From the NCBI GenBank assembly GCA_949751835.1, contig CATKHK010000034.1:310001-374000 (forward strand): 64,000 nucleotides of DNA, in the 5' to 3' direction. The DNA is from Blepharisma japonicum (lineage: Eukaryota > Ciliophora > Heterotrichea > Heterotrichida > Blepharismidae). The notes beneath the pieces are model-generated. The model searched no databases, was not told the origin of the DNA, and was given only the letters and a program-made list of their open reading frames with translations. Made by a program: the position numbers and the translations under genes. This document shows, piece after piece, positions 11,601 to 24,781 of this stretch (its first letter is position 1; every line of letters begins with the position of its first letter).

Positions 11601-14600
11601 ATGTTTGGGGATTTCAAAAAGCCATAAATATAAGAAGTCTAAACACCATGATAAGCTTATTCTAATCTCGGGATTAAAATCTACTAATAGTGTAGCTGTT
11701 TTTAAATGCCCAGTAAGGACTTTATCTTGAAATCCAAGAGTTCTGTCTTCAATTATTTCTCGATTATATATTAATTGCAAGCTGAAATTAAGCAAATTTA
11801 TGTCAGAATAATGGCAAATATAGATGAGTCTGTTAAGTAAATCAAAGTATTCATCACAATTTAAATTATAATTGCTGGGTAAATTACTGATGAGAGTGCT
11901 TAATAAATAATTTCTAGGAAGTTCAATGTTTTCTATAGGCTGAGTGACAGCTTCTACGATAGCTGAAAACATGTTTTTAATAGCTTCTCTTATGCTTTCA
12001 TTTTGGCACTCTAACAGTCCTGAAATAATTATATTTTTAAGATTTTCACAAGCATATAAATTTGACAGCAAAACTGGCTTAAAAACTATAAGAGATAACA
12101 ATAGCTCAAGAGCTTTTCCAATTACAATGGCAGCTTCACTTTCTTGAGATCTTTGCATATTTATCTCAATTATAAAGAGCAGTTTTGTAATTAAGGCTGG
12201 GAAGTCAATTGAATTAATAATAGCAGTTGATATATTTTTATTCGCTCTTTCTCAGCTGCTACTTTCATCAAGTTCCATCATATTTTTCTCCTCATTTTTT
12301 AATTCTGCAAAACTGTCTGAATTTATAGTCGCCAAGGCTGATTCGACAAAGGATTTTACAATAACTAAAAGAAATTCAATACATTTCGCATTTGTTTGAT
12401 ATTGCTCTGATAAGCTCTCATGGTCTGAATCTATTAAAATCTTATAAATGTGTGAGAACCCGCCCAGCTCTACAAATTTAGTTCTCCATTGAATACATTC
12501 TATTAATTCATTATGAGATGCTTGGCTTAAAGGCATTATAATAGTATTTACTATTTGCAATGAATATAGCAGCTTATTCATATACTTATTATCAAATAAA
12601 TCATTCCAGCTGGTTTCTGACTCAATATTTAAATTCTTTATCCCTTCATACATCTCTAAATTTATCGGAATTTTTGTTAAAAGACCCCAACTTTGTGCAT
12701 TAATATAAAGGTTTCCTAACTCAAATAATTCAAATAACAAATTAAAATATTCATGAGTATTGCTTAGGGTGTTGCTAATATTATAATTCGTCTGAGGTTT
12801 TGGCTTTATTTGTGTACTAGACGCCATTTCAGTTAATTTCTGTTTTTCGTCTTCGTCAAATAAAAGAGTGACAGCTTCGTCTACATTTCCTCTTGATTTT
12901 TGTAAAGCCAATTTTAATATTTTTATGTTTTCATCAGGGAACATGTCTTTTAAGCTGCTCAAGCATTCAGGGTCTATTTGAATGTTTTCTATATCTTGAT
13001 GTGAAGATGAAACATAGTCTTTTCTGTCCAAAATTATTATTTTTGATTTTTCTTCAATTCCCATTACAGTTAAGGTTAAATTTTCTACTCTTGCATCAAA
13101 TTCTCTTCCTTGTGATACAATTTGTAAATTGTCTGGGTGCATCGGAGGGTTTAAGACATTTGCGATCGCATTTTTGGCTTCTTGGATGGTCATTTCTTTA
13201 TATAAAGTCATGTGAAACAACTTTGGGGTTTTAGCAGAGCTTGTTTGGTTGTCAATTTGAACTTCAATTGACAAGCTGTAGTTTATTTTGCCTTCTCTTC
13301 CTTCGAAATCTTCAATGCATTCATATAGCAATGATAAAGATCGAGAAACCCTATTATTTGCATCAACATCATAATGATTTTTTAAAATTTCTGCGCCAGT
13401 CTTTATATGCTCCATACATTTTTTCAAAAAATCCTCTTGTATATCAAATCCACATCTTCTCAGCCCTTTATAGAGTTTTTTAAGTAAACTTTGGGCTTCT
13501 TTGTACACAGCCTCATTTTTTACTTGGAGAATAAGCTCCCATAATGCTTGAATCCCTAGCAAATTTATATCTTTTACGTCAAAGTCGCTTCATTCCGATT
13601 TATCCAAAAGTCCATGCTGCTTATTAACATTGGTAAAATATTTTTCAAAACAATTGAATGCAGCTGGAGAAAAATATTTTGGATCCAGCTTTAATATCAT
13701 GTCGGTATATATGAAATGTATCATATCATCATCAATTATATTATTTTCTCCAGGCCAATGCGGTAATATTCCAGCAATCCAAGCAAAGCATTCTTCATAC
13801 TCAGATTCTGTTGCAGCATTTATAATAAAAACACTTCACAATAGCTCTATTTGTTTGGGTTGTATTTTTTCGGGAGAATTTAAATATAAATACCTTAAAA
13901 ATTCCAGCCTTTTTTTGATTTCTTCGATATAATTTAAATCAATATCTTTAGAAATTTTTATTTGTTTGAAAATAACCTCGTATCGCTTTTTGCGTGTATC
14001 AGGCTCTTCATCACCACTCGAGCATGTGGAATTTGTGTCTTGTTCTTCAGGTTTTTCATCAGCAGTAAGTAATATTTGTGCCTTCTCAATGGTCTCTCTC
14101 TTAAGCATGATCAAATTTATATAAATTTTTGCAATCAAGTTGTGCTCTTTAGCAAGTCATTGGATTTTGCTATCACGAGACTCTGAGCTTCTATAGCCCA
14201 TTCTGCTTGGAGAATATGAATTTAATAAGTGTTCTAGAAGCTGAAGAGAAGATAAAACTACAGAATTTTGATTGATATTTTCAACACATTTGATCATGAA
14301 TTTTTGCCTCTCGGAAAGGTAATAATATGATAAGAGCTCTTGAAGAATTTGAAGGGCCTGTGCTGGGATACCTTTAGGTATATCATTCGCTAATGCGTTT
14401 TCTTGGCATATGCTTCATAAGAAATCCAATGCATCATCTGCCCCTACATTATCTACAGGATCTTCTATATTTTCTCCTTCAGCTTCTTTTGGCTGCATAT
14501 TTACGTCTTCTTTTTCTGGCTCTAGCTGAATTCCTATTAAATTTGGGTCATTATCAGCTATTTCTTTCCAGGGATCAGTAACAGTGCTGTTATTTGATTT

Positions 14601-16115
14601 ATTTTTTGACTCGTCAATATCAATATCAGTAAATTCTCCAGGGTGTTCATGAGCTTTTGACTCATTATTATCAGCCCATAAATCAAGCTCCTCAGTTTGT
14701 GAATTTGGGCCATGATAACTATTAGATTTCCCATGCTTTGGCAAGCTTGATTTTAGGCTCGACATATGCTTTGTGATGGATTTAATCAATGATAAGATTT
14801 TTCCATCAATTTGTGGATATGGCAACGTCCATACTTTATGGAAGAAATATTGAAGATCCTGGACAGAAAAACAAGGAATTACGTCTTGGATTAGGCTCAT
14901 TATAGCATCTTTGTCAGCTTCGTGCTTGTTTGAAGCGGAACTTCAAACCAAGTCAATCTGCTCTCGTGTAAATCTATTATTTGTATATAAAAGTCTGATT
15001 AAATCGACGCTTCTTTTTACGATTTCTGGATGACTGCTTGGTCCGAAAATTAATTCTAAAATATTTTGAGAGTCAAGCCATTGAAGCAGTTTTTCTGTTG
15101 TAAGCCATTTTGCGGTATCTCGATAATCAGATCTATATGCAAACCCGCCTCGTTTTAGTCTGGTGTCTTCTTCATCTCTATGTCTTGCTTGGGTGATTTT
15201 ATTGTCAATTTCATTAATCCCATGCAATTTCTTTTCTAAATATGGGCTCCTCAAGCACCTTATTCCCAGTTCCAGTTCAAAATTTTCCAAAATTTTCCCT
15301 ATTTTTACCTCACGGACTTGATGACTATAAAGTTTTTCTAGCAAAGTTTCTAATCCATTAATTAAATGCTGCAAATCTTGTTTTTGAGCTAGTCTAAGCT
15401 CATCTCCACTTAGATTTAGCATAGTTTCTATAATTGCAATTTTAAATTCTTTTGCAATTTTTCTTCACATATCAAAGTCCATGAAATATTGTAAAGAATT
15501 CAAAATTGTAATAAATTGATGAATTTGGTCTACTGTGGGGTGAGGCTTGTCCTTGATAAATTCCACAACTTTTTTAAAGCCTTCAAATCGTATAAATACA
15601 CTTAAATTGTATTTAAACAACACATTGTGTGTTGCATGGGTTTGCCTGTTAGCAAAATGTAAAAAGTTTTTAAAAGCCTCTTCGCTTTCTTCATTTTCTT
15701 TTGCTCAGAGCTCTTTTACAGTTTTATCTATTTCATATGTATTGTAAGTGTACCGATTATCGTAGAACGGCTTGTCTTCATCAAGGATTTTTTTAATCAT
15801 CTCGATAGTGCCAAATTGCTCAGCTTGTAATTGTTTGATAGAAAGAATCAGAATTTTTTTGAGAAGCTCATTAACTTGGAATGTAGTAGACAACGAAAGA
15901 TGAGAACACTTTTTATCTAGAAGAGTACGAACTACTTGAGGCAGATGAGAATTGATAAATGTATGAGATTGCTCTGAAGACATAAGGTTTTGATAAAATT
16001 CAGAAATTTGTGACTCAACTTCGATTAGTGGTGATTGCAAATCAAGATCGTCACGATTCAGATTAGCACGGAGGTCAGCATATAAGATTCTATAATCTTG
16101 TTTGGCTTCTGACAT
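8691..16115 (-). CDS. Very large ubiquitin-specific protease, USP9X/USP24-like
   Basis: One open frame of 2475 codons with no intron; about a dozen fragments join at in-frame TGA (Trp). The start MSEAKQDYRI at 16115 is the first ATG of the globular sequence. The N-terminal 900 residues are helical repeat-like, with an acidic Ser/Asn insert near 420-480. A ubiquitin-like segment lies at about 948-1031 and a UBA/CUE-like helix bundle at about 1049-1088. The peptidase C19 domain begins at about 1575: NYGSTCYMNS with catalytic Cys at residue 1583, QQDVDEFFN, HLKRFEFD, DSGHYYSF with His at about 1839, and FDDRNV. A helical C-terminal third and an acidic tail follow. Length and Cys position are close to human USP9X (about 2560 aa, Cys about 1566). 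It removes ubiquitin from substrates in the cytosol. It is divergently paired with the coiled-coil gene at 16223. Confidence 0.93.
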
Positions 16116-16222
16116 TTTATATAAAGGAATGAATATAAAATCAGATATCAACATAATATTTAAATATTTCAATAAATCATAGATAAAGATAATAATCATT
16201 AAGCAAATTTATATAAATAAAT
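16116..16222. promoter_or_regulatory. 107-bp divergent promoter region
   Basis: The deubiquitinase (minus) and the giant coiled-coil gene (plus) start 107 bp apart, so both promoters must lie in this AT-rich interval. No recognisable TATA or initiator element can be assigned. Confidence 0.4.
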
Positions 16223-19200
16223 ATGCCAAGCTCTCCGCTTCGCCACACACCGAGTCATAAACATAAAACTTCTAATTATCATTCAAAGGAGCAGCAAAGC
16301 AACAATCAGCAAAGTTCAAATATTTTCAAAAATTTTTCACAAGAAAGAGGCAGCTACAATGAATATGCAAAGGGAGACAGTTATAGCCATTCGAGCAACG
16401 ATGATCTCTATCAAGAGCAAATTCCTAGAAAGGCTAATAAAACATACTATAAGGTAATATTTATGTAGAATCCTGACAACATGGGCAATGAAGAGGCGCT
16501 TAAAAATAACATCATGGAAAAGTATCAAAAAGAGATTAATAAGCGGAAGGATCAAGAAGAAATTAATGAGTTAAAACAGAGATTGGAGCAAAAAGAAGCA
16601 ATTTTAAGCTCTCAAGAATCTACTATGAATGATTATTGAAATCGTGCAGTAGAGCTTAATAATAGATGCGCCATGCTTGAAAAAAGCTGCATAGAATTGA
16701 AAAAAGAGAACCAATATTTAAAATCTCAAAATGCACAGCACCTGTCTAGAAATCCAATTAATTATAATAGTTTTAAACCAAATACTGAAACTCTTGAAAA
16801 AATAAATAGAGATTTGGAGACCTCAAACTTAGCCTTAGAAAAAGAAAATAGCAGATTAAAAGAGCAAATTCAAAATTTGAACAATCAATTGGCTGAAAAG
16901 TCACAGAATTGGCGTAAATCTGAATTGGAAAATGAAAATAATGATAATCTTAGGGAAAAAATAATAAGATTAAAGCAAGAGATAGAGGACAAAAGGCAGA
17001 AAATTCATCAGAATAGCCAGTTATCAGAACAAAATGCAACTTTAAGATCAGAAATAGTTGTTTTAAAGTCAAAATTAGAAGAATCAGAAAGCAATTCCAA
17101 TTTATATTTAGCATCCAAGATAAATTATGATAGACTCTTAAACGAGTCAAAGTTAGAGAAAAGCAAATGTGAAAGGTTGATTGAGGATTTAAAAAATGAA
17201 ATCGAAAAATTAACTAAAGAGCTAATTTCTTCAAATCATGATAAAAAAGGCTTGCAAAAGAAAAATGATGATTATTGGAAAAAATTCAACCAAGCTTTAA
17301 CTGATATTAAAGCAAATGAAATTGACATTAAGAGACTTAAGGATGATTTAGAATCAAAAGACCTAATAATAAGAGGCTATATAAAAGAAGTCCAGAGTCT
17401 TGAAAATGATAAAATGCAACTTATAGAGCAGATAAATATTTTTCAAAATACAAAACTTCGTGCTGAGACTGAGTTTTATCCTTTAAATCAAAAGATTAAA
17501 GCACTTGAAAAAGAAAATAGTCAAATAGCCCAAGAAAATTTAAATCTAAAGGATCATTTAAAAGAATTAAGAACTGATGTTGAGCAGGCTAAAGAGAAAA
17601 ATAATGGCCTCTTAACTGAAAATCAATCTATAAAACAAAAAATTAAAGATCAAATTAGTGAACTTGAAGTACAAGCAATAGCAAATGAGAGATTTAGAAA
17701 AGAATTTGATGAACTAAACAATAAACTAGCAGAAGAATCATCTAAAAACCAAAACCTTGTAGCAAAATTAAAAAAAATTCAGAATGATAGCAAAGCAAGC
17801 ATTAATAATTTAGGAGACTTGACTAAAAAGAATGAATCATTGAAAGAGTTTGTTGAAAATTTAAAGAATGAGTTATTAACAGAACGTGGAAAATCAAAAA
17901 CAGCAGAAAATAAAATAGAAATTATTAAAGAAAAATTATTGAATTTTGAAGAGATTGAAATTGGACACACTATAAATGGCAGTTTAGATAATTTAGCATT
18001 GGCTATTAATAAAATCTTAAAAAGAATCATAAGCCAGAATAATGAAATTGACAGAGGTAATGCGAAAATAAAGGAATTGTCTAGTAAAAATGATTCACTT
18101 TTAAATGAAATTAATAGATTGAAAATTTCCTTAGAAGAAGTTCAGTCATCAAAGCAAAATAAATTTGAAATCCAAGAGAGCAATGAAAAGATAAAAAGTT
18201 TAGAAAAATTATATAAAAATGCATTGGAGAAATTAGAATCTGCTAAATATGAATTTGAAAGTGTAGTGAAAATTAATAATGAGCTTGAAGATAAATTAGG
18301 AAGACTTATCAATTTAAATGAAGAGCAGCAAGATGCTTTATCTAATTATAAATCAAACGAAGAAAAATTGTCAGCAAAAGTCAAAGAATATAAAGAAATG
18401 CTTAAAGATCAAGAAAAAAAATATTCTGAACTTTTATATGAAAATTTAAATTGGAAAAATAAAGAAAACAACTATATTCAAGCAAAAGAAGATATTGAAA
18501 AGTTAAAAGGCACTGTTGAAAAATTATCGAATAACTTTTTGAAAGAAATACAAAGCAGGGATGCAATAATATCAGATTTAAATAAAACTAATGAAATAAA
18601 CTGAAATGATTTTCAAGCAGAAATCAAAGAAAAAGATGACAAAATTTTTGAACTCGAGAATGATATTGAAGCCTTAATTGAAGACCAAAAGAATCACGAA
18701 AACGATTTGATGCCATATGGAATTATTGAAGAAAAATTAAGTAAAGAGAAAGAGGATAAAAGTAAAATTAATCGTGACTTGCAAGAAACAAAGGAAAAAT
18801 TGGCAGAATGTGTTAAAAAATACAATGAAAGTCTGAAAATAATTGATTTGATGGAAGATCTTAAGCTGAAAATGAATGATAAAATTTCGAATTTAACTAA
18901 AGAGCAAGATATTAAAGATAAAGAGTTTAAAATATATATTGACAAATATAACCAAAGCCAATGCACTATCGAAGAAATAGCAAATGAAAATTCTATGCTA
19001 AATAATGAGCTTTCTCAGCTTAAATTAGAGTTAGAAAAATATAAGGGTGAAGCAAATATCACTAATCAAATGAGACTTGATTTAGAAAAAAAGCATAAAG
19101 ACTATAGAGAATCAACAAATAAGGTCATAGACACTCAAAAAGAAAGAATTTTTTCTTTAGAAAATGAAATTTCAGAATTAAAGCAAAATCTTAATAATAT

Positions 19201-21949
19201 TATTACTGAATCGGAAAGGACAGACAGAGAGCATGATACAAATATAACTGAATTACAAAATAAAATTAACAAAAATCTTCAATACACACAAGATTTGCAG
19301 GACAAATATGAATCTTTACTTCTTAAAGAAGAAAGTGGTCAAAAATTAATTGTAATTTTTATATAGAATGAGTTGATTTTAAAGCTTGCAAATAAAAAGA
19401 AAAAGATTGAAAATCTAAAAGCAAATATTTTAGATATAACTAAATCAAAAGAAGAAATGGCTGCTAATATCCAAGATCTCAAAAAAGAATTACAAAGTCA
19501 AGAATGCCTGCCAGATTTAACAGAAAAATTAGAAAGAGAGCATGAATCGTTAAAAGAGCATAACTGTGTTTTAGTTAAAAATAACGAAGAATTGAACGAA
19601 AAACTTAATTGTATGATTAATGAAAAACAGTCTCTTCAAGTGCTAATCGAAGCTAAGCAAAGTGAATTAGCTGAAAAAGAAAACGAAATAAATATACAAA
19701 AATCATTATGACAGGAAAAATATGATTCGCTGACTAAGCAATTAAATATAAAAGAAAGTGAAATAATAAGCAATGAAGATGCTGTTGAAAATAATAATTT
19801 ATTGCTTGAAGAAATTGCATCATTAAAAAAAGAAATTGAATTATTAAAGAATGAAAATACATTGAAAGATGAGAATTTAGAAGGCTCAAAGTCACAAATT
19901 GAAGAATTATGTAAAAGCAATAAATATTTGAATTCAAAAATAAATGAAATGACTCTGTCAGTGGAGGAATTAGGTGAAGAAAAATTAAGATTTGACAAAA
20001 GACTTAAAGAACTGGACAGAGAGAACGTATTATTAAAAAGAGAAAATGATAAATTAAAAACTCAAAAACAAAATGAAGAGCAAAACGAAAATTATTTATA
20101 CCTGCAAAATGAAAAATTAAAGTTAACAAGAGAGCTTGAAGAACAAAAATTAATTAACAACAGAGAAAATTTAAAAAATTCTGAAAAGGAGAAACTGTTA
20201 GCCAAACATATTTCAGAATTGGAAATTAATAATAAAAACTTATTGAAAGAAATTGCTGATAAAAATAGAGAATTAGAAAATATTAAAAATAGCACATCTA
20301 TTTTGGAAGAATATACTAAAAGAAATGATTTTTTGTCCCAAATAATAGAAGAAAATAAGGAAACCATTGAGTTTTTAAGTAAAGAAAATCTGGATTTGAA
20401 TCAAAAGTATCAATCATTGGAAAATGAAAAATTAAAGCTAATTAAGCAAAATGAAAAGGAAAAATCAAATCTCGATTCAAAAATTAACGATTTAGATCAG
20501 CAGCTTCTTCAAGCTAGCCAAGAAAATGAATCTGTTATTGAGAATAATTTAAAACTAAAGGAAAAAGTAGAAGAACTAAATATACAAATAAATAGGTATA
20601 AAAGCATAGTATCTGACTATGAAAGTGCAAAAAAAGATTTAGAAAGCAAATTTTTGCTTATTCAAAAAGAAAAACAAGGGCTAATTCAAGAAAAAGAGAA
20701 AAATGATGACGAAATTAATTTAATGGAAGCAGAATTGGAGATGTCAAATCAAAAAATTCAAGAATTGAATAATCAGCTTCAAGCCAAAATTCAAGAACTG
20801 AAGGATCAAAGCGATTTAATAACTCAAAATATCGAAGAAATCCAAAGAAAAGATATAACAATTATTGAGTATGAGTCAATCATTAAAACTATTGATGAAA
20901 AATATGAAGCGAAAATAAAAGAGCTTTTAGCAGAAATAAAAACCAGAGATCTGAAAATTTTAAGGCTAGAAGAAGTAAATCTAAGAAGTGAATCTGAGCA
21001 TCATAATTTATTGGAAGAGTACGACCAATTACTCAATACTAATATGGATTTAGAAGAAAATATTGAAAAATTAAATAACGAAATTGCAGAACTTAAAGAT
21101 GAAATTAATAATTTGGAAAATTCGCTTAATCAAGCAAGCTCAGAAGATAGAGATAGTGAATTAGCAAGATTAAATAATAAAATCGAGGAATTAACAATAC
21201 AACTGGATACAGAAAATCTAGATTTAGCTGAAAAGAGCAATATAATAAATGAATTGAGCTCAGAACTGGCAAAAGCTAGGGATTCATATGATTCATTGAC
21301 AAATGAAAACGTTTTAATTATTCAAAATTATGAAAAAATTAGAGTAATCATAACATAGACTGAGCATGTAAAGCTTTGGGAGAAATTTAATGCAAGAGAA
21401 AATGAAAATAAAACTTCTAAAGACGTTTTACCAGAAAATGATGAAGAAATATTGCAGCTTAAAGAAACAATATCTAGACAAACCATAGATCTAAATAACA
21501 CTCATGCAGAATTAAACGTATTATTTATTTAGAGCATAAAAGAAGAATTTAAACACATCTTAAATGATAATGCTGATCTAATAAATAGAATTAGAGAGTT
21601 TGAACTTATTGATCAAGGAAATCAGGCACTTTTAGATAGGATATCTAGCTTAGAAAAGGAAGTATCTGAATATCGAAAACAAAGTGCTAATCGCGAAGGC
21701 TATGAGAATCTAAAAATTGATTTAAACGATGCAAATGCGCAATATGAGATTTTGAGGAAAAAAAATATTGAATATATAAGTGTGATTGAAGATCTAAAAC
21801 ATCAGATAAGAATTCAAGGGCCAAATACCAAAAGCTATTATGAAAATCAAATTAATTTTTTAGAAGAAACAAACTCTGATCTTCAAAATGAGTTAGATGA
21901 GCTTCGAAAAATGTATGATGAGGCTTTAAATTTAAAAAATTCTGACTAA
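16223..21949 (+). CDS. Giant coiled-coil protein, copy 1 (1888 aa)
   Basis: Five exons joined by four 15-nt introns at 16454-16468, 19352-19366, 21344-21358 and 21518-21532, all GT...AG and all preserving frame. TGA codons at 18602-18604 and 19709-19711 read as Trp; the second corresponds to TGG in the paralogue at 29.6 kb, direct evidence for the code. The N-terminal 75 residues are Ser/Asn/His rich and disordered. The rest is almost continuous heptad-type coiled coil rich in Glu, Lys, Asn and Leu, ending at TAA. No motor, membrane or zinc domain is visible. Such proteins in ciliates often belong to basal bodies, the cortex or Golgi tethers, but localisation is not deducible. The duplicated paralogue lies downstream at 26519-32014. 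Confidence 0.88.
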
Positions 21950-22129
21950 AAAGTAAAAAGAAAAAATTAATAATAATCTATATATAGCCTATTCTAAACT
22001 ATATAAATCCCACAAATTTCTGATAAAACTGCTCCTTTCTTTCCTTACATTCACATAACTAGATTCATGGTGGCATTAATAAAAATTATTATAAATTGCT
22101 TAAATATCTGTAAAAGAAAGCATCACCAC

Positions 22130-22625
22130 AAGATGTAAGTAGCTATGTATATTCCTCCTTTGTTATATGAACAAGACACTTGATTAGCATTGTAATTGAT
22201 TGTTGAGTCTGCTATTGATTACACCTTGCGTCACTTCCAATTTCGCTTTCATAGATTGATCCATCGCATTCAATCAAATACAGTCTCTCTGCATTTATCA
22301 GGATATTTCTTTTCTGACATGCAAACTCATAAGAAATTGCCAAGAAAGAGTCAATATCAATTGAGTATAGCAAAAGATTTTTATTACTCAATCCAGAAAT
22401 CAAAATATTCCATTAAAGATTATACTATTGCAGTCAGCATCAGCTTTTGGCAATAGAGTAAATTGAATATATCGATTATGATCCAAATCAAATCTACTAG
22501 ATAGAGTTAAATAATGATTACTATTAGACCCTCCAAAGCAATAGATAATTTTGTTGAAATAGATATAGGGCACTTGATGTGCAAGAGAGCTAGATTTGGT
22601 GTAAATTGAATTGGAAAATGAAAAT
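22130..22625 (-). pseudogene. Kelch-repeat pseudogene fragment
   Basis: The minus strand carries IYFNKIIYCFGG, SSRFDLDHNRY, LPKADADCNSIIFNG and then, one frame over, LLLYSIDIDSF and LIECDGSIYESEIGSD. These match, in order, the C-terminal half of the B-box/kelch gene at 23071-24781 (IYFNNSVYCFGG, SSRFDLDQNRW, LYSIDIDSF, LIECDGSIYESEIGSD). One G is missing in the AATGG|AATATTTTG stretch near 22405 and an in-frame TAG follows at 22212-22214, so it is not translatable as a whole. Homology continues in degraded form to about 22130. It appears to be a tandem copy that has decayed. Confidence 0.85.
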
Positions 22626-22735
22626 TTAGGCTTGAGTAGAAATAATGATATTTTCAATAAAGAAATAAAAGATTTAAAACAAGAAATAGCTATTTTAGGA
22701 GATAGTAAAAGGCAGTTTATTATTAGTGAATAATT
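22611..22735 (+). pseudogene. Coiled-coil gene relic
   Basis: An open stretch of about 40 codons reading IELENENLGLSRNNDIF then KEIKDLKQEIAILGDSK and ending in TAA. Its composition and phrasing match the giant coiled-coil genes on either side. It abuts the kelch pseudogene without a spacer, which suggests it was left by the rearrangement that created the second coiled-coil copy. Confidence 0.6.
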
Positions 22736-23070
22736 ATAAAAGTAAAATTGAAAAGAAAACAGCCAACTCTAAAAATTAAAAAATTTGAAAAAAATTATAT
22801 AAAGCATCCTTAGTAATAATGGTAAGCCATAATCTTGAAGAGTGTAATAACTAGCTATCAGAACAAAATGCAGATTACGATGCAAAATAGATGATTTAAG
22901 CAGGATTTAAAGAAATACCAACTTATACCTTGCTCTTTATTAAATGAGGGTAAGTTTGATGAATTTGAAAAATATGCAGGAACATTTATAGAAACAGCAT
23001 TTATTTTAAAGCATTAACAATCCTCAGCATTTATATTTCAAAATCATTAAAATTACTTTAATTAACCATT

Positions 23071-24781
23071 TTATGATAGTTCTAAATTAATCAATTTCTT
23101 TTCATTCAAATCAAACTTGTAGCAATCATAATAATAACCACGATCATCATATTGATAACTTCCAATATATATTCCTTCTTTGCTATATGAGCAAGACACT
23201 TGATAAGTATGATTGATTGTTGAGTCTGCTATTCTTTTCCATTTCGTGTCACTTCCAATTTCGCTTTCATAAATTGATCCGTCGCATTCAATCAAATACA
23301 GTTTCTCTGGATTTATTAGGATCTTTGTTTTCCTTTCTGCAAACTCATAAGGAATTATTGAGAAAGAGTCAATATCAATTGAGTATAACAAAAGATTTCT
23401 ATTATCCCGTCCAGAAATCAAAATATTCCCATTAAATATTATACTATTGCATAATCAATCAGCTTTTGGCAATGGAGTTAATTGAATTCATCGATTTTGA
23501 TCCAAATCAAATCTACTAGATAAACTTAAAGCACTATTATCATTACCTCCAAAGCAATAGACACTGTTGTTAAAATAGATATGGCAACACTTCTACTCTA
23601 CCATTCACATCAACTAGCATTGTCATTCCAGAAATTGGCCAATTACCAAAACAGAATAGCTTGCCATTTAGAAGTTGAGTTATGCAAGTCCCTTGGTCTA
23701 GTGGTTCTGGAGTCTCCAAGATTTTGACTTCTTTGGCTTCAGTTTCAGTGTTACAAATAGTTAATTCAGTTCAGTTGCTATTTTTCATAACATTATAAAG
23801 AGATGTCTTTTGTTGATAAGCATTAAGATAATCTTGATAAGCTTGCGCTAGCAGTGGATCATAAAGGCTAGAATTGCTCTGGTACGCTGAGCAAGTTGCT
23901 TTGAAATCCATCTCTAATTCTTGATTGTTTGGTCTACTCAAGAACTCAGCTATTTTATGTCTTAAGGTATTAATACTAGTAAGATATAATGGATCTTCTA
24001 TTTTTCTGAGTTTGTTTGTAAGGTCATTAGTAATGGAGCTCATTTTTGAATAAATCTCGCTCTCATCCTCTACTGTTAGTCTTATTAAGTTTTGAAGCTC
24101 TTTTGAACCCTCACTATTCTCATTTAATTTTAACGAAATAGAATCCTTAATGTTTGCACCAGCAGAATTTCTATCTTCATTATTTGCTTCAATATTGTTT
24201 TTTTTATTGAAGAGCATAATATTGAGGTAAGCTTGAAATCTCTTTTTAACAAAAGATCCAATTGAAGTTTCTAACTCTTCATTATATATATAAAGCAACT
24301 TTGCGCCTTTGCACCAATCCTTTTCTGTTGAGATCATCGATTTTACTTTCTTTACAGCTTCTTCAGGTTGTAAAGTCAATAGCTCTAAAATTGAGCCTTG
24401 GTCTGACCTTAAAACTCTTTTAGCTTCACAAATTCTTAAAATGTCATTTTCTATAGAAGTGGAATAAGTGTCTAAATTTCTAACATATTCTTTTAAATCA
24501 TTTTCTAAATTAAATCGGCGCTGATTAAAGGAGTCCATAATTAAGTTCTTTAGCTTTCTATACTTTGAATCTTCTTTTTCAAGAAATCTAAGAACAGCTT
24601 GCTTTGTCTCTTCATTAAGCTTTGTAAAAATAGAGTTAAATGAATGATCCCTGCCAGCAATTTTCGTATTAATATGCCCTTCGATATGCAGCTCGCAAAA
24701 GAAAGATTCAGGGGAGGTGCATTTGCATGCATAGTCAGCTTCATTTTCACAGCCTGGCTGGAAGCATTTCTTCTGACTCAT
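23071..24781 (-). CDS. B-box zinc finger, coiled-coil and kelch-repeat protein, frame interrupted once
   Basis: Start MSQKKCFQPGCENEADYACK at 24781. Residues 5-40 form a B-box-like zinc site (CFQPGCENEADYACKC, FFCELHIEGH). A helical region to about 330 follows, then kelch-type beta-propeller blades (ITQLLNGKLFCFG, YFNNSVYCFGG, LISGRDNRNLLLYSID, LIECDGSIYESEIG) to TAA at 23071. TGA at 23771 and in the NRW and ADW motifs reads as Trp. The upstream and downstream frames differ by one base near 23590. Either a 16-nt intron at 23593-23608 (GTGAATGGTAGAGTAG) restores the frame, or a deletion broke the gene. The intron is less AT-rich than others here and would remove kelch-like residues (NGRVE), so breakage is at least as likely. 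B-box/kelch proteins usually act as cytoskeletal or ubiquitin-ligase adaptors. Confidence 0.65.

Larger units (their letters stand above)
21950..23070. other. Decayed DNA with kelch and coiled-coil relics
   Basis: No intact gene. The block contains a frameshifted kelch pseudogene (minus), a plus-strand coiled-coil relic, and near 22850-22910 a degraded match to the SQLSEQNA segment of the coiled-coil gene with several stops. A short open tail ending FIETAFILKH stops near 23017. Confidence 0.7.
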
